A stretch of 64,000 nucleotides of DNA from Paralichthys olivaceus (taxonomy: Eukaryota; Chordata; Actinopteri; Pleuronectiformes; Paralichthyidae), in contig NC_091099.1 of NCBI RefSeq assembly GCF_024713975.1, positions 12,133,501 to 12,197,500 of the forward strand, in the 5' to 3' direction. Below, one piece after another: positions 39,833-51,800 of this stretch. Both the position numbers and the translations under genes were made by a program. A model generated the notes under the pieces. The model worked only from the letters and a program-made list of their open reading frames with translations, had not been told where the DNA came from and ran no database searches. The first letter of the stretch is position 1. Every line of letters starts with the position of its first letter.

Positions 39833-42800
39833 GTGAGAGAGATCTACAGCATGAGTCATGCGTTTTATCTCATTGGTAAATAAAATTGCTGGGTTGACTA
39901 TATTTTCTGTTCCGTCTGTGTCGTCTGTGTGTAGGTGAGTGCTTGGTGGTGGGACAGTCGCACTTCAAGACCTTCGACAACAAGTTTTTCACTTTCACTG
40001 GCCACTGTCAGTATCTGCTGGCGAAAGACTGCACAGAGAACGGCTTTTCTGTCATCATTGAGAATGTGCAGGTAATCAATGTTCCTTGTCTTTGATGGAA
40101 TTTATTTCCTGACACTTTGCTGCAACTAGTTTTTTTTACTTATTGTTTCAGTGTGCAGACGATCAGGATGCTGTGTGCACGCGCTCGGTGACGCTCAGCC
40201 TGCCCTCTCTGGAGGACATGACAGTGAAGCTGAAGCACGGCGGTGTTGTCTCAGTCAACAGCATGGACATCCAGACCCCAATGCATCATGGTACGCCATG
40301 TTGGTAGATGAGTGGATTAGAGTTGCCTTTCATATTGTTTCAGTCACTTGTGTTGATTTTCAACTATTCGTTTCCTTGTTTTGTGCAATTTCACAGGCCG
40401 TCTGCATATCCAGAGATCTGTCCAGTCCTCTGTACGCGTCAAGTTCGGAGATGACCTTCGTCTAGACTGGGATGGGCGTGGCCGGGTCCTCTTAAAAGTT
40501 AGTTATGTTAAAAAAACAAAAAAAACATTTGGTGATGACATGTGTAAAAAAAGAGTCAAACAACTGCACTAAATTCTGTTTACCACCCCAGCTGGGACCA
40601 GGATGGGCAGGCCAAACCTGTGGTCTCTGTGGCAACTTCAACGGTAACCAAGGTGACGACTTCTTGTCTGGTTCTGGACTGGTGGAGGCAGCTCCTCAGT
40701 CATTCGGCCAGTCTTGGAGGATCAATGGAGACTGTGAATCCTTCCACAAACATGAGATCGATCCATGTGCCACGAACCCCAAAAGAGGTATCATCACTTA
40801 TATGTTCCAGTCCATTCTCAGTGTCTCAGCAGGTTCAGAACATTCTGGATTGATTTTAAAATTCTAAGCTAGAGAGATATAGTTTTCTGATTATTGTTAT
40901 TATTATTATATAGACACATGTCATCCAATGAAAATAACCAAACCCTTACTTCTAACCCTCCTTCGCCTTTCAGTACGTTTTGCAGAGGAGGCGTGTGCGG
41001 TGATAATGTCCGACATGTTTAGTCCGTGCCACTTTCTGGTGAACCCTGGTCAGTTCCAGCGATTCTGTCGTTACGACGTGTGTGCGTGTGTGGACGGCGA
41101 GGTGTGTCTCTGCTCTGCTCTGTCTGCCTACGCAGCTGCCTGCGCTGCCAGAGGAGTGCTGCTCAACTGGAGGTCTCCTTCACTCTGTGGTAACTGTTTT
41201 ATAGCCAAACACTCATATGCATATACACTAGTAACTATAAGATTGTTTATATGCAGTTTTAGACAGAATAGAGCTTTGTTAAAAGTCAGTAATAATCTTG
41301 GTAAGGTTTAAGTTTGAGTATGTCAACGTCAGGACTTGAAATCCACATGAAAATCAGTTTGTATCATAATTCCAAGGATGGTTTAAGCCTTTTTGTGTCA
41401 AAAAGCTGTTTACACATGTTTATACAGATAAAAACGTAACTGAGATCAGATGAGTGATCAGAATCACTAATCAGGGGCGGGCCTCGTTTGGTTTTCTCAG
41501 AGCTGGAGTGCACTGAAGGCCAAGTGTATGAGGCCTGTGGGAGTGTGTGTGACCGGACGTGCAGTGCCCTGTCTGGGGCTGAGGCTGGATGCGAGGGGGA
41601 GAGGTTGTGTGAGGAGGGATGTTTCTGTCCCAGTGGAACGTATCTGAGCAACACTGGAGAATGTGTGACAGCTGACCAGTGCACCTGCCTGCATGACGGA
41701 CAGCTCTACCAGCCGAATGACGTCTACGCTGATCACAACAGTATCTGGTCAGTGACTGTGAATGTTTATCCTAAGAAACTAATCTCATTATATTATATGA
41801 ATTAACATTTATTTCTGTGTAGCTACTGTGAGAATGGCTCCATGCGCTGTAGCTCCACTGAAGTGAGCACTTTGCTGTCTGACCTCTTCTACGATGATGA
41901 CCTGGCACCATCCAGAGGTACAATTTAAAATATAGGTTGTTTTTTTTTAATTAAGACTTGACTTGACCATTGAATATAAGTTTAATGACTTGTGTTGTCA
42001 CATCTTTCATTTGATTTACTGTATTTTACTTGAGATATGCCCTTTTACACACTGAGCTACTGGGTCTGTCTTTAGTCTGATTGTCCAAAAAGTTAAATTA
42101 TTTGCACCTCCTACCAAGGTCCATCACTCCCTTTAAATACAAAGATATAAATATTGTTCCCCTCAATAAACTCGATTGTCTTCATTGCGATCCATGAATT
42201 ATTCTCTAGGAAATAAGTGAATATGTTACAAAACAAAATTCCAGATTTTGCCCGTTTGTCCAGATCCACACATAAAACATTGCAATCTGTCCTTGTCCAT
42301 GTTCCATCCTTTCAATAAGTTCTTGTAGAAATCCATTATGTAGTTTTTGCCTGATGCTTTTATTGGAAAGGGGCAAAAACAAAGCTAAAAAAAGAGGAAG
42401 AGGTAATTATTTCTTGTGGGCCCCAACATTTTTCTTTGTAGAAATTGACTGCTAACTTAATCATGTTGTTTTTCTGTATGCAGAGCGGCGGTCAGCCCAG
42501 TGCACTCCTCCATTAGTTCATGCTCAGTGTGATGCTGGAGAAAAAGGCCTGGAATGTGCCAGGACCTGCCAGAACCTGGACCTGCCCTGTGTCAGCCTCG
42601 CCTGCATCCCCGGCTGCCTCTGTCCTTCCGGCACAGTAAGTGGTGTGTTTCCTTTGTTTGTGTGTGTGTGTTGTAGATAAAGCACCAAACATCTAAAATG
42701 GAGTGGATTGATTTCAGGTGCGTCACCGCAGAGACTGCATTGCACCGGAGCAGTGTCCTTGTTACCATAACAACCGACCATATACATCAGGACAGACCAT

Positions 42801-45800
42801 CTCTGTGGACTGCAACACTTGGTAAAACGAATGGCTTGCATGTGTGTGTCTATGATGGGTAATACCTGCACTGTGCTTGCTCAACAGACTTTTGGTCTTG
42901 CAGTGTGTGTGAGAGCAGGAAGTGGCGCTGCACAGAGAAGCTGTGTGATGGCGTGTGTCGCACGGTGGGCGAGGGGCATTACATCACTTTTGATGGCCAC
43001 AAGTACTCGTTTCCGGGTCTCTGCCAGTATGTCCTGGTCCAGGTAAGAGATCCATTGTTGTTAAAATAGAAAATATATATAAAATATATTTAACTAATCT
43101 CTTAATCTATTATTTATCAGGATATGTGTCATGGAGAAGAGGGTTCATTCAGAGTGCTGGTGGAGAATGAGGCCTGTGGAATTGTGGGACATCGCTGTGC
43201 AAAATCTGTCAAAGTCTTTTACAATGGAGGATTGATTTTAATGCAACATGGAGAGGTAACAAACTCAGAGACACATTGATGTGGCATACATTGCATACAT
43301 GTGAGTGACTATGCCATCCCTCTGTCTTTCTCTCCTGCAGGTGAAGATGAAGAAACCGGTGCTGCAGGGCTCACAGGTGGAGATTGTGAGATCCAGTCAG
43401 TTTTATACTCTGCTGCTCGGGAAGCACATTTCCCTCAGCTGGGACAAGGGCACCCGTCTCCTGGTCCACATCTCAGCCACGTACAGGGTACATATGTATG
43501 GCGCTCAAGTGTCCCTGGTCTTTCTCGCCCCCCCCCCCCCCCCCCCCCCCTCTCCCCTACTTCCCCCTCCCCACTATCCCTCTCTCTTCTCTCCCCCCTT
43601 TTCCACCCATCTCTCATCTCCTTCCCCCGTTTTCTTTGCTCACCCCAACCGGTCGAGGCAGATGACCGCCCACATTGAGTCTGGTTCTGCCAGAGGTTTC
43701 TCCCTGTTAATGAAGGAGTGTTTCCTCTCCACAGTCGCCAAAGTGCTGCTCATTGTGGGAACTGATGGGTTTCTCTATATTTTGATTTTAAGCTCCTGAC
43801 CTTCTATGTTAAGTGCCTTGAGATAATGTTTATTATGATTTGGTGCTTTACAAATAAATTTGAATTGAATTGAATTGAATGTATGAATTGAATTGAATGT
43901 ATGAAAACACTTTTTGTTTGTACTGGTTGAAACGTTTATTCACATTCTGTTTTCGTTCCATTCATTTCCTCGTGTGTAGGGCCGGGTGTGCGGTTTGTGT
44001 GGTAACTTTGATGGAAATGTCAACAATGACTTGATTAGCAGCAACAATCAGCTCGAGGTCAACTTCTCACACTTTGGAAATTCCTGGAAGGTCGTTCCAA
44101 GCTGTGCCGATGTAACACAGGTAAACTCTCATGTATTTAAGGTGACATGATGAACATGATAAATAAATATTTCACACAATACAAGGGAAGAAGCTGTTTT
44201 TCACATTAGACAATTTTATATGTTCTATCCTTAATATTTCTGCCGTCATCATAATACAATTGGAGATGTGTGAATATGTTTGTGTGTGTGTGTGTGTGTG
44301 TACCTGTCTGTGTAGATACCGGCTCCATGCAGCGACAACATTGTCAAGTTAGTAACAGTGGAGCAGTCATGTCGTGTGGTCACAGCTCCCCCCTTTAAAG
44401 AATGCAACAGCCAGGTGAGTGTTGTTCCAGACACACTAGATATCACCATGATACCATGTTCACTTTTCATGCTCTTTTCTTTACCTCTTCCTGTGTCTCC
44501 AGGTGGATGCAGAGCCGTATGTGGAGATGTGCGTGGAGGCAGCGTGCTCCTGTCCATCTGTGGGCGACTGCGCATGTTTCTGCGACGTCATCGCGGCCTA
44601 CGCTCAAGCTTGTTCCGAGAGGGGTGTGGCTGTCAGCTGGAGGTCGAATGATCTTTGCCGTGAGTGTGAAGGACTTCTCCATCATTTTCATCACCTTATT
44701 TCCTAAATATATAATTTTTTCATAAACAGAAGAAACTGTGTCCCTGGTTTTGAAAATACATCACAACTGCTCGACTAAGCAAAACCAGTAAACAATGTCT
44801 TTTGAGCTATAACAGAATCAGGTGAAAAAATATTGATGTTATATTAATATTCAGTCAGCTCCTCTGCAGCTCTATTCTTTCTTAGAACACAACAACATCT
44901 AATCATAAAACCAACCCCTCAACCTTTTAGTTCTGATGAATCACATATGACAGTTTTCACTCTACCAGTTAGTGTTAACACGTTTGTATTTCTGTTCTCT
45001 GAACCGGGAGTTATCCTATTTTGTCTATGTTGTCTTTGTTTTACTTGCAGCATTAGATTATTATTTATTTTGTTGTTTAGTTTTTGTCTGTGTTATCTAT
45101 ATTTTCATATAAGATGTGATGCGATGCTCTGAATCTCTTCTTTAATGGTAGAAGTTCTTTAATGGACAAGATTAACTGGTTTTTACTACTTGACTACACA
45201 GTTTCCTTAAAGAAAGAGACCTATGTAGTTAGGTCAAATTTTGTCAGAGGCTTAATAGAATTATGGTATTTTTTTATCTGGGCCCTATGTTTATAAATGT
45301 TAGTGTGTGTGAATGAATGGTACTTTCATTTGGAATCAGACCAATACATCTTTTTCCTGGCAGTTGTGACACTGCAGCGGTGGCTATAAGGTGATGTTAT
45401 GGGGCAACAGCGCCAGTCCATGAAACGTCCACTAATTTGGACACATACTTACCTTTTGTTGAGCCATGTGTAATGTTGCCATCCAAATATCCAGTCAAAG
45501 TTGCCTCATATGATTACATTTAAGTTCCAGTGGAGGTGATCTACTGGATAGATTCCAAAAGTTTTATAAGTAATATTTATTTACACACTTACATTCATAA
45601 AGTATAAACTGAACCCTTTGTTTCCTTAGCCATGAGCTGTGAGGAGCTGAACCCCAGGAGCCCAGGCTTAGGGGAGGAGTCATGCCAGTGGAGGTATCAC
45701 ACTTGTGGCCCTGCCTGCCCAATCACCTGCCAGCACCCAGATCCCCTCCACTGTTCACTCTCATGTGTGGAAGGTTGCCATGCTGTCTGCCCCTCAGGTA

Positions 45801-48800
45801 CTAGAAATACTCAACACTCACAGTATTCATGTATTTGGACACATTGTAATACAAACTAGTTTTTCTCAGGCCAACTACTGGACGAGGTGGCCATGCGCTG
45901 TGTGGATCCCTCTCAGTGTCAGGTGTGTATCCATGAGGGTCAGAGAATCTCCCACGGCAACAAGGTCATTCTGAACCATGATGATCCAGACCACTGCAGA
46001 ATATGGTAACGCTGCATCACAACACTCATCATTTTGCAGCACTCGATTCTTTGCACGGTTCTAGGTGTTTAACGTTTCTTTTCTTTCAGTCACTGTGACA
46101 ACAACACCCTCAGCTGCGAAGTTTGCACCTCCCTCACCACGTTTACGACTCCCACACCAACACCAACCTACGGCGCCTTCACAACCCTGCCCTTCACCAC
46201 GTTAATGCCCGAGGGCACGTGTGACCGCGCCATGGATCTGGCATTCCTATTGGATGGTTCTGAAGCCCTTAGCGAAGATGAATTTCAGGCGACCAAAGAG
46301 TTCATACTGGGAGTGGTGGAACGTTTTCGCATGGGCTCGGCTCACACTCGAGCGACAGTGCTGCTTTACCACTCTGGAGTGAAAACTTATGACCTGCAGG
46401 TAGATACTGAATATTGTCCATGCAATGAAGTGTAAATTTGTTTACATTTACACTATGAAGTGTAGAATAATGTGTCATTGGATCCTGTAGCTCAGGAATA
46501 ACCTTTTCCTGGTTTAAATAAACAGTAATGGTTTCCTCATCATCCTGTTTCTCTTTCCATCACATTTGCCTGCAGGTTCAGAAATGGCTCTTTAAGAAGA
46601 CTGTGCGTGAGCTGCATTACACGGGAGGAGATTCCTCCTTCTTGGATGAGGCTCTCAAGTATCTGGTAATCAACATCTATGATAAGAACAAGCGTGAGCA
46701 TGCTGGCCGTGTTGCGATCATCTTGACTGCTAGCGCTAACCCTCGGTCCATGCGTGGCATTATCAAGACGCTTCGACGAAAAGCCATCACCACCCTGACA
46801 GTGGCGCTGGGTCCTGGGGTAAACATGGGGCAGATCAATGACATCACAAAGGCCAACCCAGATAACAGGGCCTACGTGCTGAGCAGCACCGCTGAGCTGC
46901 CTGATCGTCTGTTTGAGCTGCAAGATTATCTCTGCACCTTGGGGTTGGAGCCTGAGGTGCCGAAACCTCCAGCGACAAAGTCCACTCCGGGTAAAGCTCA
47001 CAAAAGCACGACCACCACTACCCTGACTCCTGGTCTGCAGCCAAACCCCACACAACACCTCCACAAGACCTCTCCTTCCACCACACCCGTTAGCCTATCT
47101 CCAATCACCACATCGCCATATCCCATTTCTCCTGTCCATGATGTCACGTTTATAGTGGAGGGCTCCGATTCAGTTGGAGAAGGCAACTTTAACAAATCGC
47201 TCCTCTTCCTGATGGAAGTTATTTCACAGCTGACGGAAAAGGAGGAGTTTGTTCGCATCACTGTGATCCAATACTCAGTAACAGTCACTGTGGAGATCAG
47301 TCGGTGGGAAGTGCGGCAACGGAAGTCCCTGCTGCTGCAACGACTGAGGGAGATTCGTTGGAGGGGTGGAGACAAGACGAACACAGGCGCAGCCATCTCC
47401 ACCGTTTTCCAGGACATTGCTAGCACCAAGCCGCCGCGTGGCCCCACCCCTCCTCAGCTTGTATTCCTAGTGACAGAAAACCCCCCCACTGACACAGTGA
47501 CACGTCCTCCATCCACCAACACTCACACAAAAGTGTATCCCATTGGGGTTGGACCAAAATTGCAAGAGATCGACTTGTCGCATTTGAGCTCCCCTGAACG
47601 TCCGATAATTGTTAGTGACTCCAACAGTCTGACGACCCTGGTTCACCGAGTAGTCAACATCATTCACACCACAGTGGGGCCCCAGTCTCCTACACTGGTA
47701 CCACTGGTCCGCCCAACACTCTCCAGCCTGCCACCCTCAGGTATGGAAGACAGACATGTTGATCATTCAGTCAACACGCTCCTGAGCTACTGTTCATTTG
47801 TGAATATGTGTTTGCACAGTGCCGTGTAAGAAGCCTGTGGATGTGATGTTCCTGCTGAAGGCTGGAAACCAGTTTGAGGACATGAAGACGTTTGTCAAAG
47901 CTTTCATCAAGGATGCTGACATAGGTAGGCTCCACCCAGAACCTGAAAGTACTACTACATTTTACTGTATGATTTTTTTCTCATTATATTGTTTTCTATG
48001 GTTGTTATATTGCAACATTAATCTAAAAATCTCAGAATGTTTATGAATTGAGGCCCTAATACTCTGTTCTATCCATAAGGTACATACAGTATATACTGCT
48101 ACGATCTTCCTCCCCGGCATTGATCCAGCGGTTTAATACTTTGTTTGTGAGTGCAGGGCTGAATGGCACTCAGGTGAGTGTGGTTCAGTATGGAGACACC
48201 AACACGGCAGAGCTCACCTGGAAGGATGAACGGAGCAAATCCCACCTCCTGAACCGGGTTGAGAGCATTCGAAGCAGGACTACCGCTGCCTCCGCACTCG
48301 GTAGTGCATACACACAAACGCACATTAAAGCAGACATCAATTCACACGTAGTTTAACTGCTCACTCGTAATATCTGCAGGGTCTGCGCTGCAGTTTGCCG
48401 TGCGGATGTCCATCTCACCAAGCAATGGTGGAAGAGTGGGCGTCCCCAAGGCCGTGGTGATGCTGGTGACGGACAAATCAAGTGATGATGTCAAAGAGGC
48501 AGCTAATGAAGCACTGGCGGCAGGTAAGTAAGCCACCATTAAAAAAATTAACTTTGGACACCTCAGTTCAGAATGCAGTCCCTCACTCTCCTCTGTCAGA
48601 GTTCACAGAGACAAGTGTCATCCCTCAGGTGTGTCGGTGTTCCCCATCGGAGTGGGACTAAGCTATGACATGAGTGAGCTCAGCATGCTCGGGCGCGATG
48701 GCAACGAAGACAATACTCTGCATTTGAAAAGCATGGATCAGTTGCTGATGTTGCTGACGCTGGACCATGGTTACACAGAGAGGATCTGCAGAGGTGCTTC

Positions 48801-51800
48801 CACAGAAACACATACATTTAGATTTTCTTCTTTAAAGGCGAGAAATAATTCAGCAGGCTACACTTTGTGCAACCGATACACATCCCACCCCTTCATATTG
48901 GCCCTCTTGTCAATGCTACGCCCCAAAACAAATGAACGTGTCGTCTCTGCTTCAGCGGTGTATGTCTCCTCAGCTGAAGGCTTTGGTCTTGTGCAGTAAG
49001 CAGACACACACCTATATCAGTCCCCTGAATATGCTGGAAACTTTCTCTGCAAAATCATCAATGTTAAAGAAAGTGATAAAGAATAAACCTGAATCCTCCT
49101 CCCCTTTTTCCAGATTAGCACCAAAAATTATTTGGTTCTTTCTTGGCCCGTGTGCAAAGAAAGAACCCTTCCACCAGGTTTCAGGGAAATCTGTCCAGTA
49201 GTTTTTTGCATCTTCCTGCTGACAAACAGACAGGGGTGAATCCGTAACCTCGATTGATGGCATGACTAGAGATGTTCTGTGCTTTGTCTCACAGCTGGTC
49301 CACCGGGAGTGTGTGTGGATGATAGTGGAATTGAGAGAAAGGTGAGTAATGTGTGTTCAGTTTGAAAACCACTTACATCACTGCAGCAACCTTCAACAGT
49401 CATCAGAGCATCTGGATCTCTGTTCGCGTGTTTCAGCCTGGTGAGTCGTGGGTGCTGGAGGACGGCTGCCACTCTCTTCTGTGCCATCCCAGTGGGGCGG
49501 TGACCCTGCAGAATCACAAAGTCAGCTGTGACCGGTTGGAGCCACCGGCCTGCAGAAACAACATAACACCCGTCAAAGTCCAGGAGGCCTGCGGCTGCCA
49601 CTGGGAGTGCCCCTGTATGTGCATCATGGATCAGATTTTAAGTTTCTTGCATCACATTTAACTCTTCTACTGCATTTCGAGTGCACATTAGCCACTTAAG
49701 CTGTTAGGTATGAATGCTGGAGGATCAAACTTTGTCCTCACTACTGTGCAAAACACTCTCTTGCTCCTGCCTGGTGTGTGTTGACAGGCATGTGTATGGG
49801 CAGCTCCACCAATCACGTGGTGAGGTTTGACGGCGTGGCACTCAGGCTGCACGGGGAGGGCTTGTGCTCCTACACACTTCTCACTGTCAGCAGAAGCATT
49901 GGCGAGGGGTCAGAGGTCAAACTCCACAGCGGACCTTGTCAGGACACAGGGAATTACAACCAGGTCTGCATGAAAGCAGTGGAAGTGATTCACGGAACAC
50001 ATAAGCTGCTGCTGAAGGATGATATGACGGTATGTGTGTGTGTGTGTTGCTGGGTTGGATACCTGGAGTCATACTAAATATATGTTTCTGTTACTATAAA
50101 AGTTTACCTGTGTGTGTTTGTCTTGGAGCAGGCAGTGATTGGCCAGGAGGAGCTTGCACTGCCGTGGCGTTATGGTGGTCTGGAAGTGGTGTGTTACGGC
50201 GGAGTGATGCTGGAACTGAAATCAGATCACGGTTATGTCTTGGCTTTCACGCCTCAGAACAACGAGTTCACCATCACGCTGCGGAGTTCCTCCACCAACG
50301 GCCACACTGCTGGACTCTGCGGTAACAGGAACAACACCCAATCATACGTCCCCATTGTTTCTGATTCTCTGATTTGCTTCTATAACAACTGCAACACTGT
50401 CTCTTTCCTCCAGGTGCCTGTGGGGAGGAACAGGCGAGCGTCCTCTCTTTACGTAGCGGCAGTTCAACGACCAACCAGTTGGACTTCATCTCAGACTGGA
50501 CCGTGGCTACAGACGGCAGCATGTGTCTGCCTAAGCAGAGACTAGACAAGTGTGCTCCTGCTGCAGCAATGGGATGTCAGGCCCTGCGCTCAGAGGTGTT
50601 TGGGCCGTGCCACGAGCACGTTCCCGTTCAGGTGTTCCTTGCCAACTGTGAGGAGCAGGCATGTGAGGAGTCAGATGTGTGTGAGCTCATCACGCACTAT
50701 GCTCGCCTCTGCAGACAGAGGGGCGTGTGTGTGGACTGGAGGAGACATCACCTCTGCCGTGAGTCTCTTTTTTTTTGATGCACTGAGGTGTAAATGTTCA
50801 GTTCACGCTCGACAGTGGACACAGATAAAAGAAAACCCTGTCTGAAAATGAATCTAAACTTTTCCCTGTTTTATGTTGCAGCATACCCGTGCCCCAGATC
50901 CACGGAATATAACGCATGCCTGACAGGTTGTGTGGAAACATGTGACAACATACAGACATTGCGTGGTGACTGGGCAGTTGCCAGGGATAACGCGTCATCC
51001 TGTATGGACACGCCTACTGAAGGCTGTTTCTGTACTGGAGGGACGGTTATGCATCATGGACATTGTGTATCACCAGAGGCGTGCAGGCAGTGTGTCGACC
51101 CCCAGGGACGCACATATTCGGTGAGACACATGAGAAGACAAGAAAAATATGACTGAATGTGTGAGGGAATAATGCAAACGTCTTAATGACACAAAAACAC
51201 ATGCTAATAAATTATAACAGAGAAAAAAATAGTGTTCACTATTAGAGTGTGCTGTGAGCGCCCCCTGGTGTCTAATGTAACCAAATACGGCAATAAAAAG
51301 GAACATGGTTTGATTTTGTTTTTACAGTATATGCAGAGTTGGGTACCAGAGGAGAACCCATGTTTGATTTGCATGTGTTTGAACCAACAACACATCAACT
51401 GCACTGCCCGGCCCTGCAATGACGTCAGACGTAATCACCCATCCTCTTATTATTTTCACTCGTTGTGTCTGTTTTTGTGGTTTTTCAAGGCCTGAATTAT
51501 TTGCTTTGTGTGTAGCTCCAGTGTGTGGACCCTGTGAGACCCTGAAGGAGAAGAGAGGTTCCAAGTGCTGCCCAGAGTATGAGTGTGGTAAGAGGATAAA
51601 ACTATATATCATATTATTATTATTATAGTTATTGCAATGCTTCTATTTGCACATCTGGTATCAGCCCCATTGTGTTGGCAGTTTCTGATGAACAAAGGTT
51701 TAAGTCATTGCTGGTCTTTCTGAGATTGAATTCGGCCCCTGAAGGGAATATATTGGCACACTTTTATCATCTTCATGTAGAGAGAAAAAAATCTAAAAGT

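Noticed and set aside
46540-47447. Long minus-strand open frames opposite VWF A1-A2
   Set aside because: Shadows of the large VWF exon; the plus strand reads a continuous, conserved A-domain sequence.
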